From Burkholderia ubonensis (GTDB taxonomy: Bacteria; Pseudomonadota; Gammaproteobacteria; Burkholderiales; Burkholderiaceae), in assembly GCF_001718695.1 (NCBI RefSeq), contig NZ_CP013422.1, positions 1,984,001 through 2,048,000 on the forward strand: a stretch of 64,000 nt of DNA, given 5' to 3'. The notes under the pieces were generated by a model that did no database searches, was not told where the DNA came from, and worked only from the letters and a program-made list of their open reading frames with translations. Both the position numbers and the translations under genes were made by a program. The number at the start of each line of letters is the position of its first letter. The first letter of the stretch is position 1. Positions 57,040-64,000 of this stretch are shown piece after piece.

Positions 57040-57406
57040 TTTTCTTTCGCGGGTCGCACGGGGCGCCGCCGCGCGACAGCCGGGCGCGGCCGGCGCCCCC
57101 GGTCCGCTCATCCGGTGCAAGGTCGACGGCACGTCGCCCGCTCGGCAGTCCGGCCAATTATTTTTCCGCACGCCCCGATGGTTGCTCCTGCAACCGTATG
57201 ACGATTTCGCGGAGCCGCGCCGCACGGCGTCGAGCAATCCGGCCCCATCGAAAAACCGCATTTTCTCCGGGAATTCCCGGTATTTTTTCGCATTTTCTTC
57301 AACATTACCGATGACATACTTGCCCCCCGTCGTGCTCGGTTGCGAGCGCGCTTTCTGATTCCGCCGGTCGCAGCCGATGGGTTGCCGTGCCGTCGGGCCG
57401 CATGAC
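57040..57406. other. Leader region of the PAP2 phosphatase gene
   Basis: 367 bases, no gene. An AT-richer stretch 57230-57310 carries a perfect 14-bp palindrome CCGGGAATTCCCGG (57267-57280) followed by TATTTTTT. This could be a terminator-like element or an operator. Confidence 0.45.
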
Positions 57407-58102
57407 ATGAATGATTTCGACACCACGATCCAGGTCTTCCTCACGCACATCACGTTCGGGCCGCTGCTGAATCATGCGATCCGCGTCGTCGCCGGCCTGT
57501 ACACGTTCAAGGGCTTCGTGCTCGTGCCCGTGCTGTGCTGGCTGTGGTTCCAGCCGGGCCCGCACAGCGAGCGGCGGCGGGAGATGATCGTCGCGACGAT
57601 CGCGAGCGGCCTCGTCGCGCTCGCGGCCGGCCGACTGCTCGCGAAGACCCTGCCGTTCCGCCTGCGGCCGATCTACAACCCGGAGCTGCACCTGCACTTT
57701 CCGTCCTCGGAACTGCGCGCGGCGACGCTGCAGACGTGGAGTTCGTTTCCGAGCGACCACGCGATGCTGTGGATGGCGATCTCGACCGGCATCTTCCTGA
57801 TGTCGCGCCGCGTCGGCGTGCTCGCGCTGCTGTATACGATCGTGTTCATCTGCGTGCCGCGCGCGTATCTCGGCTTTCACTATCCGACCGACCTGCTGGC
57901 GGGCGCCGCGATCGGCGTCGCGATCACGTGGCTGATGACGCGCGACGCGATCCGCGCGCACTACGCGCCGCCGGTGCTGCGGCTGATCGGGCGCTTTCCG
58001 GCGCCGGCGTACACGCTTGCGTTCCTGCTGTGCTTCGAGCTGATCACGCAGTTCGACGAAGTGCTGACGCTCGCGCTGTCGGTCACGCATACGACGTTGT
58101 AA
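57407..58102 (+). CDS. PAP2-family membrane phosphatase
   Basis: A 231-residue six-helix membrane protein with the three acid-phosphatase motifs: KTLPFRLRP, SSFPSDHAM, and RAYLGFHYPTDLLAG (residues about 80-165). Such enzymes dephosphorylate undecaprenyl pyrophosphate or phosphatidic/phosphatidylglycerol phosphates on the periplasmic side. The ATG at 57407 is chosen over 57377, which adds a short non-family extension. Confidence 0.86.
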   Translation: MNDFDTTIQVFLTHITFGPLLNHAIRVVAGLYTFKGFVLVPVLCWLWFQPGPHSERRREMIVATIASGLVALAAGRLLAKTLPFRLRPIYNPELHLHFPSSELRAATLQTWSSFPSDHAMLWMAISTGIFLMSRRVGVLALLYTIVFICVPRAYLGFHYPTDLLAGAAIGVAITWLMTRDAIRAHYAPPVLRLIGRFPAPAYTLAFLLCFELITQFDEVLTLALSVTHTTL

Positions 58103-58394
58103 CGGCGTGGTCGGCGGATGCGTTCGGTGCGGTCGTCGCGACGCGCGCGCATACGCTGTGGGCCGCGGGCGATCGCATCGCGCAGCTCGCATGGAGGTGG
58201 ATGCGGTGCCGATGCCGATGCCGAGCCGGTGCCGGCGCGAGTAAGGCTGCGTCCACGTGCGTCAGTCGCGATCGGACGCGCCGAGCGGAAAGGACGCACG
58301 ATACGATCGTGCTTCATCAACCGCGCATGCAAACGACGAACGCGCAAGCAACCGCGTGCGCGTCCGGCCAATTCGACATCGGCCCGCGATGTTC

Positions 58395-59465
58395 TTACGC
58401 TCGCCCGTCCGCCACGATGCGCCCTTCGCTGCGCCAGCGCAGCATGCCGCCGCCGAGATTCGCGATCGCGTCGAAACCCGCCTGCCGCAGGATCACGGTC
58501 GCCTGCGCGGACCGTCCGCCCGCGCGGCACACGGTCACGATCGGCCGGTCGCGCGTGAGCTCGGCCGCGCGCGCGGCCAGTTCGCCGAGCGGAATCGGCG
58601 TCGCGTCCGGAATGTGCCCGAGCGGCCCGGTGAATTCGGCGGGCTCGCGCACGTCGACGATCTGCACCGCGTTCAGATGATCCTCGAGCCACTGCGGATC
58701 GATTTCCCAGAAGCCGGCGAACGTATAGACGAGCGGCGCCCAGCCGGGCTCGTCCTGCCGCTCCGGCGCGCTCGCCGCGATCCCGCATTTCAGGTTCGCG
58801 GGCACCGCGACGTCGATCCGGCGCGGGTGCGGCAGCCCGAGGTTCGTCATGTAGCCAGCGAAATCGTCCTCGCTGAGATCGCCGCCGAGGCGCGGATTGA
58901 AGCGCCGCTCCTCGCCGACGCTCGTCACGGTCAGCCCGCGGTAGTCGTGCGCCGGGTACAGCAGGCAGCTTTCCGGCAGCGTGAAGAGCCGGCCGTGCAC
59001 CGCGCGATACATCGCGCGCGGGTCGCCCTGCTGGAAATCGGTGCGGCCGGTGCCGCGGATCAGCAGGCAATCGCCGATGAACGCCATCGATTCGTCGTCG
59101 AGCACGAGGCTGATGCAGCCGTTCGTGTGGCCCGGCGTCGCGCGCACGGTCAGGTAGCGCTCGCCGAACGCGCAATGGTCGCCGTCGCGCAGATAGCGGT
59201 CCGCGCCCGCCGCGCCGCTCGCCGCGGAAATGGCGATGGCGCTGCCGGTGCGCTGCTTCAGCAGCCACGCGCCCGTCACGTGATCGGCGTGCACGTGCGT
59301 GTCGATCGTCGCGCCAAGCCGCAGGCCGAGTTCGTCGATCAGCGCCGCATCGCGGCGCACCTGCTCGAACACCGGATCGATCAGCACCGCTTCGCGCGAT
59401 GCCGGGTCGGCGAGCAGATAGGTGTAGGTCGACGATTGCGGGTCGAACAGTTGGCGGAAGATCAT
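58395..59465 (-). CDS. Persulfide dioxygenase-rhodanese fusion protein
   Basis: 356 residues in two parts. The N-terminal metallo-beta-lactamase fold (about 1-240) is of the ETHE1 persulfide-dioxygenase type, with the metal motif H57-V-H59-A-D61-H62 and TPGHTNGCI. The C-terminal rhodanese domain (about 255-356) has the active-site loop C313-RAGGRS. The fusion matches the PRF enzymes of Burkholderia: oxidation of glutathione persulfide to sulfite, with sulfur transfer by the rhodanese part. The ATG at 59465 is the standard family start; an upstream frame start at 59558 is rejected. Divergent from an ArgP-like LysR gene. Confidence 0.9.
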   Translation of the reverse strand: MIFRQLFDPQSSTYTYLLADPASREAVLIDPVFEQVRRDAALIDELGLRLGATIDTHVHADHVTGAWLLKQRTGSAIAISAASGAAGADRYLRDGDHCAFGERYLTVRATPGHTNGCISLVLDDESMAFIGDCLLIRGTGRTDFQQGDPRAMYRAVHGRLFTLPESCLLYPAHDYRGLTVTSVGEERRFNPRLGGDLSEDDFAGYMTNLGLPHPRRIDVAVPANLKCGIAASAPERQDEPGWAPLVYTFAGFWEIDPQWLEDHLNAVQIVDVREPAEFTGPLGHIPDATPIPLGELAARAAELTRDRPIVTVCRAGGRSAQATVILRQAGFDAIANLGGGMLRWRSEGRIVADGRA

Positions 59466-59677
59466 GGCGATGTTGCTCCGTCGGCGGAGTGTGGCGGTCG
59501 CGCGGAAGGCGGCATGGATGCCGCCGATGCGGGGCGATATGCGCACGTGTACCCACAAGCGTAGTGCAAAACGCGGCGGCCATTGGCGGCTTCGTACGGG
59601 AGACGCGTGACGCTGCGGGCAGTCGCATGCGGCCTTACACTGGCGGGCCTCATCTCACGTCACCGGAGTTGCGTCGC

Positions 59678-60586
59678 ATGTCGCTGACGATTGATCCGAA
59701 GCAGGCCGCCGCGCTGCTGGCCGTCGCCGACACGGGCAGCTTCGAGCAGGCGGCGGTGCGCCTGCACGTGACCGCGTCCGCCGTCACGCAGCGGGTGCGC
59801 GCGCTGGAGGCGAGCCTCGGCACGCCGCTCGTGCTGCGCACGCGGCCGTGCCGGCCGACCGTCGCCGGGCAGCGCGTGCTGCAGCACCTGCGCCGCGTCG
59901 CGCTGCTGCAGGCCGATCTGCAGAGCGCGCTCGCGATCGAGCGCGAATCGCCGATCTCCGTCACGATCGCGCTCAATTCCGACAGCCTCGGCACGTGGTT
60001 CCTGCCCGCGCTGACGTCGGTGCTTGCCGGCGAGCGCATCCTGTTCGAGCTGATCGTCGAGGACCAGGACCATACGTTCGCGCTGCTCGAAAGCGGGATG
60101 GCGGTCGGCTGCGTGACGACCGAGCCGAAGCCGATGCGCGGCTGCGTCGCGACGCCGCTCGGCACGATGCGCTACCGGCTGCTCGCCGCGTCCGCGTTCG
60201 CCGCGCGCTGGTTTCCGCGCGGCCTCAATCGCGCGAGCGCGCGCCGCGCGCCGGTCGTCGCGTATTCGCGGCGCGACACGCTGCAATCGTCGTTTCTGGA
60301 AGAAAAGTTCGGGCTGCCCGTCGGCGCCTACCCGTGCCACTACGTGCCGGGCACGCACGCGCATTTCGCGGCGGTGAAGCACGGGCTCGGCTATGCGATG
60401 GTGCCGGCGCCGCTGCTCGGCGACACGCCGCTCGACGCGCAGGGCCTCGTCGATCTCGCGCCCGCGCATCCGACCGACGTCACGCTGTACTGGCACGCGT
60501 GGACCGTGCAGTCGCCGGCGATGGCGTCGTTGTCCGCGCGCGTCGTCGAAGCGGCGCGGCGGCTGCTCGCGCCGCTCGCGCGCTGA
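59678..60586 (+). CDS. ArgP-family LysR regulator
   Basis: A 302-residue LTTR. Its opening, IDPKQAAALLAVADTGSFEQAAVRLHVTASAVTQRVRALE, is typical of the ArgP/IciA group. The family usually controls the LysE/ArgO lysine/arginine exporter. No lysE gene is adjacent here; the next genes are the persulfide dioxygenase (divergent) and threonine aldolase (convergent). Target uncertain. Confidence 0.84.
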   Translation: MSLTIDPKQAAALLAVADTGSFEQAAVRLHVTASAVTQRVRALEASLGTPLVLRTRPCRPTVAGQRVLQHLRRVALLQADLQSALAIERESPISVTIALNSDSLGTWFLPALTSVLAGERILFELIVEDQDHTFALLESGMAVGCVTTEPKPMRGCVATPLGTMRYRLLAASAFAARWFPRGLNRASARRAPVVAYSRRDTLQSSFLEEKFGLPVGAYPCHYVPGTHAHFAAVKHGLGYAMVPAPLLGDTPLDAQGLVDLAPAHPTDVTLYWHAWTVQSPAMASLSARVVEAARRLLAPLAR

Positions 60587-60616
60587 TCGCTTCGACGGCG
60601 CAGCGCCGCCGCCCGG

Positions 60617-61630
60617 TTACGCGCGCCGCTGCGCGAAATACGCGCCGACCGCGGCGACGAACGTGTCGATGTCGTCGCGCGACACGTCGCAGTGCGTGAC
60701 GAAACGCGATGCGTACAGCATCTGCGTGAGAATCCCGCGTTCCTTGAGCCACGCTTCGAGCGGCGCGCAGTCGGCTTCGGGGAACTGCGCGAACACCATG
60801 TTCGTCGCGTGCGACAGCACCTTCACCTCATCGATGCGCGCGAGCCCCGCGGCAAGGCGCGCGGCGTTCTCGTGATCGTCCGCGAGCCGCTCGACGTTGT
60901 GCTCGAGCGCATACAGGCACGCGGCCGCGAGCAGCCCCGACTGCCGCATCGCGCCGCCGAGCATCTTGCGCCAGCGCCTTGCGCGCTCGATCAGCGGCCG
61001 GCTGCCGACCAGCACCGAGCCGACCGGCGCGCCGAGCCCCTTCGAGAAGCAGATCGACACCGTGTCGAACGGCGCGCACAGGTCCGCGATCGCGCGGCCC
61101 GACGCGACGGCCGCGTTGCACACGCGCGCGCCGTCGAGGTGCGTGGACAGCCCGCGGCTGCGCGCGAGCGCGGCGGCCTCTTCCACGTAGCCGGCCGGCA
61201 GCACGCGGCCGCCGATCGTGTTTTCGAGCGCGAGCAGCCGCGAGCGCGCGAAGTGGTCGTCGAGCGGCTTGATCGCGGCGACGATCCTGTCGATCGGCAG
61301 CGTGCCGTCGGGCGCGTTGTCGATCGGCTGCGGCTGGATGCTGCCGAGCACCGCCGCGCCGCCGCCTTCGTATTTGTAGGTGTGCGCCTGCTGGCCGACG
61401 ATGTATTCGTCGCCGCGTTCGCAATGCGCCATCAGCGCGGCGAGATTGCTCTGCGTGCCGCTCGGCAGGTACAGGCCCGCCTCCTTGCCCGCGCGCTCGG
61501 CCGTCGCGGCCTGCAGGCGCTTGACGGTCGGGTCGTCGCCCCACACGTCGTCGCCGACTTCGGCGGCTGTCATTGCGGCCAGCATCGCGGGGCTGGGGCG
61601 CGTCACGGTATCGCTGCGTAGATCGATCAT
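60617..61630 (-). CDS. ltaE: Low-specificity L-threonine aldolase
   Basis: A 337-residue PLP enzyme that cleaves threonine and allo-threonine to glycine and acetaldehyde. [17 protein letters not shown] is the family start, and the PLP lysine is K197 in [14 protein letters not shown]. The ATG at 61630 is chosen over an in-frame start 51 codons upstream that lacks similarity. Confidence 0.92.
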   Translation of the reverse strand: MIDLRSDTVTRPSPAMLAAMTAAEVGDDVWGDDPTVKRLQAATAERAGKEAGLYLPSGTQSNLAALMAHCERGDEYIVGQQAHTYKYEGGGAAVLGSIQPQPIDNAPDGTLPIDRIVAAIKPLDDHFARSRLLALENTIGGRVLPAGYVEEAAALARSRGLSTHLDGARVCNAAVASGRAIADLCAPFDTVSICFSKGLGAPVGSVLVGSRPLIERARRWRKMLGGAMRQSGLLAAACLYALEHNVERLADDHENAARLAAGLARIDEVKVLSHATNMVFAQFPEADCAPLEAWLKERGILTQMLYASRFVTHCDVSRDDIDTFVAAVGAYFAQRRA

Positions 61631-62018
61631 CGGTGGTCCCTGAGTGAGCGCGGGCCGGCACGGGCGTGCCCGAGCCGGCCTGCCGAAAGGAGACTCAGAG
61701 TGTACGCAATTCGCCGGGCGGCTGCCGGCCGCGCGGGCGTGACGGGCAGCGGGCATCGCGCGCCCGATGATGCGACGCGCCATATTGACGCAGGTGCGGC
61801 GGGCCGCCGCGCCCCGCCCGCCGCAGGCCGCGCCGCGATCTTGATACGAATCAACGATTTAACGCGGCGGCGCCGCACCGGGTCTGGACATCTGCGACGA
61901 GTTGGCGCATTTCGCAGCGCAATATCGCGTCCCATACTCCAGCCAACCCTGCAACCGCCCTCGGCCAGGGTCCGCCGGCAGGCCCGCCGGCGGGTATCGA
62001 CAGCTTCGGTCAACTGGT
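61631..62018. other. Divergent ltaE-cydA intergenic region
   Basis: 388 bases. It contains a perfect FNR/ANR-type box at 61841-61854 and otherwise no gene or terminator. Confidence 0.6.
61841..61854. promoter_or_regulatory. FNR/ANR-type box upstream of cydA
   Basis: TTGAT-ACGA-ATCAA, an exact match to the Fnr/Anr consensus TTGAT-N4-ATCAA, 164 bases before the cydA start. It is likely to activate or repress the oxidase operon under low oxygen. Confidence 0.75.
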
Positions 62019-63431
62019 ATGGATACCGCATTTTCGGCCCTCGATCTGGCCCGCCTGCAATTCGCGTTCACCGTCTCGTTTCACATCGTCTTTCCGGCGC
62101 TCAGCATCGGCCTCGCGAGCTTCATCGCGGTGCTCGAATACCGCTGGCTCAAGACCGGCAAGCCGTACTACAAAACCCTCTGCCTCTTCTGGTCGAAGAT
62201 CTTCGCCGTCGCGTTCGGGATGGGCGTCGTCTCCGGCGTGGTGATGAGCTATCAGTTCGGCACCAACTGGGCCGGCTTCTCGAGCTTCGCCGGCTCGGTC
62301 ACCGGCCCGCTGCTGATGTACGAAGTGATGACCGCGTTCTTCCTCGAAGCCGGCTTCCTCGGCATCATGCTGTTCGGCTGGAACCGCGTCAGCCCGCGCG
62401 CGCACTTCGGCGCGACGCTGATGGTCGCGATCGGCACGATCATCTCGACGTTCTGGATCCTCGCGTCGAACAGCTGGATGCAGACGCCGCAGGGCTTCGA
62501 GATCGTCGACGGCCGCGTCGTGCCGACCGACTGGTTCGCGATCATCTTCAACCCGTCGTTCCCGTACCGCCTCTTCCACATGGCGATCGCCGCGTTCATC
62601 GTGGCCGCACTGGTGGTCGCCGCGACCGGCGCATGGCACCTGCTGAAGGGCCGCCGCGACCAGGGCGTGAAGAAGATGTTCTCGATGGCGCTGTGGCTGC
62701 TGCTGGTGCTCGCGCCGGTGCAGGCGCTGATCGGCGACCAGCACGGCATCAACACGCTGAAGCACCAGCCGGCGAAGATCGCCGCGATCGAGGGCCTGTG
62801 GGAAACCGAGAAGGGCGGCACGCCGCTCAACCTGTTCGGCATTCCCGACATGCAGGCCGAAACGACGCGTTACGCGGTGAAGGTCCCGCACCTCGGCAGC
62901 CTGATCCTCACGCACAGCTGGGACGGCGAGATCCGCGGCCTGAAGGAATTCCCGCCGGAAGACCGGCCGAACTCGACGGTCGTGTTCTGGAGCTTCCGGA
63001 TCATGGTCGGCCTCGGCTTCGCGATGATCGCGCTCGCCGCGCTCGCATGGCTGCTGCGCCGCCGCGACCGCCTGTATGAATCGAAGGGGTTCCAGCGCTT
63101 CGCGCTCGCGATGGGCCCGACCGGTTTCGTGTCGCTGCTCGCGGGCTGGGTGACGACCGAGGCGGGCCGCCAGCCGTGGGTCGTGTACGGCGTGATGCGC
63201 ACCGCGCAGGCCGTGTCGCCGCTCTCCGCGCAGCAGGTCAGCATTTCGATGATGGCGTTCGTGGTCGTGTACTTCCTCGTGTTCGGCACCGGCGTCTACT
63301 ACATGCTCAAGCTGATGAAGGCCGGCCCCGCGCTGCCCGACGTCCCGCACGACGACAAGCCGGACACGCGCCCCGACCACACCGCGCGCCGCCCGATGTC
63401 GGCCGTCGAAGAGCTGATCGAGACCGTCTGA
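62019..63431 (+). CDS. cydA: Cytochrome bd-type ubiquinol oxidase subunit I
   Basis: A 470-residue integral membrane subunit of a bd-type quinol oxidase, which reduces oxygen with ubiquinol. LARLQFAFTVSFHIVFPALS carries the first haem ligand H22. FLEAGFLGIMLFGWNRVSPR and TEAGRQPWVVYGVMRT are conserved. The quinol (Q) loop is short, as in the cyanide-insensitive CIO/CioA branch rather than E. coli CydA. The ATG at 62019 replaces a longer frame start at 61902. The cydB gene follows after 32 bases. Confidence 0.93.
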   Translation: MDTAFSALDLARLQFAFTVSFHIVFPALSIGLASFIAVLEYRWLKTGKPYYKTLCLFWSKIFAVAFGMGVVSGVVMSYQFGTNWAGFSSFAGSVTGPLLMYEVMTAFFLEAGFLGIMLFGWNRVSPRAHFGATLMVAIGTIISTFWILASNSWMQTPQGFEIVDGRVVPTDWFAIIFNPSFPYRLFHMAIAAFIVAALVVAATGAWHLLKGRRDQGVKKMFSMALWLLLVLAPVQALIGDQHGINTLKHQPAKIAAIEGLWETEKGGTPLNLFGIPDMQAETTRYAVKVPHLGSLILTHSWDGEIRGLKEFPPEDRPNSTVVFWSFRIMVGLGFAMIALAALAWLLRRRDRLYESKGFQRFALAMGPTGFVSLLAGWVTTEAGRQPWVVYGVMRTAQAVSPLSAQQVSISMMAFVVVYFLVFGTGVYYMLKLMKAGPALPDVPHDDKPDTRPDHTARRPMSAVEELIETV

Positions 63432-63463
63432 ACGGCCCGACACATACGCATACGAGGATATTC

Positions 63464-64000
63464 ATGGACGTCACCGTAATCTGGGCCGCGATCATCGCAT
63501 TGGGGCTCTTCATGTACGTCGTGCTCGACGGTTTCGACCTCGGCATCGGCATCGTCTTCCCGTTCTTCCCGGACGAGAAGGAACGCGACCTGATGATGAA
63601 CACGGTCGCGCCCGTGTGGGACGGCAACGAGACGTGGCTCGTGCTCGGCGGCGCCGGCCTGTTCGCGGTGTTTCCGGTCGTCTATTCGACCGTGCTGTCG
63701 GCGCTGTACCTGCCGCTGATCTTCATGCTGATCTGCCTGATCTTCCGCGGCGTGTCGTTCGAGATCCGCGCGAAGGCGCGCCGCACCAAGCAGCTGTGGG
63801 ACCTCGCGTTCATCGGCGGCTCGGCCGGCGCGACGCTGTTCCAGGGCATCGCGCTCGGCGCGTTCCTGCAGGGCATCGACGTGAAGGACGGCGTGTTCGC
63901 CGGCGACGCGTTCGACTGGCTCACGCCGTTCAGCCTGCTGACGGGCCTCGGCCTCGTCGCCACCTACGCGCTGCTCGGCTGCTGCTGGCTCGTCGCGAAG
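63464..64000 (+). CDS. cydB: Cytochrome bd-type oxidase subunit II, N-terminal part (runs off window)
   Basis: The first 179 residues of CydB/CioB are present and the gene continues past the right edge. The start MDVTVIWAAIIALGLFMYVV, LDGFDLGIG and WDGNETWLVLGGAGLFAVFP are hallmark CydB sequences. The frame has no stop within the window. GAGG lies 7 bases upstream of the ATG, and the 32-base gap to cydA indicates one operon. Confidence 0.93.
   Translation, partial: MDVTVIWAAIIALGLFMYVVLDGFDLGIGIVFPFFPDEKERDLMMNTVAPVWDGNETWLVLGGAGLFAVFPVVYSTVLSALYLPLIFMLICLIFRGVSFEIRAKARRTKQLWDLAFIGGSAGATLFQGIALGAFLQGIDVKDGVFAGDAFDWLTPFSLLTGLGLVATYALLGCCWLVAK

Overview
The window is about 67% G+C, and its gene content (3-oxoadipyl-CoA thiolase with a divergent IclR regulator, FabV, a persulfide dioxygenase-rhodanese fusion, a Burkholderia-type porin, many divergent LysR/TetR-transporter pairs) points to a Burkholderia chromosome, most likely of the cepacia complex. 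This is inferred from gene families and composition, not from a search.

Layout. 1-7.8 kb: two tandem Aer-like chemoreceptor genes (the first cut by the window edge), each behind a matching FliA-type promoter; a TudS/DUF523 gene; pcaF with a divergent IclR regulator; an operon of an M20 amidohydrolase and an MHS-family transporter. 8-20.5 kb: an AhpD-like protein, an SDR/TetR pair carrying two copies of one operator, zwf, a LysR/MFS/dkgB/OYE group sharing an AAATCAAA operator element, an O-methyltransferase/TetR pair, and an NCS2 purine permease whose leader contains a candidate xanthine riboswitch. 20.5-33.6 kb: an accessory region of more mixed composition with IS remnants. It holds an overlapping three-gene operon (CrfC/RdcA-like dynamin GTPase, RdcB-like partner, patatin-like phospholipase), a GlxA-type regulator, an IS256 element split by an IS110 element, a DUF4440 gene whose 3' end was rewritten by the IS256 insertion, a Tat-exported DJ-1/PfpI protein and an SDR lacking its usual catalytic Tyr. 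34-46 kb: LysR, amino-acid and methionine-type binding proteins, a deacylase, a porin, small unknown genes, 9-bp and 8-bp tandem repeats, a TRIC-family protein, an APH(6)-like kinase, ureidoglycine aminohydrolase, and small envelope proteins. 46-64 kb: HIT protein, serine hydrolase, GST, FabV, two metalloprotease-like membrane genes, GNAT, SRPBCC, HCCA isomerase, LysR/MFS, PAP2 phosphatase, persulfide dioxygenase-rhodanese/ArgP-like LysR, threonine aldolase, and a bd-type oxidase operon (cydA and the start of cydB) with a perfect FNR/ANR-type box upstream.

The most unusual element is the dynamin-RdcB-patatin operon at 21738-26156. The first two proteins resemble the E. coli CrfC(YjdA)/YjcZ pair that signals to a diguanylate cyclase. 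Here they are translationally coupled to a lipid hydrolase, which suggests a membrane-acting GTPase/phospholipase module, for c-di-GMP-linked membrane control or for defence.
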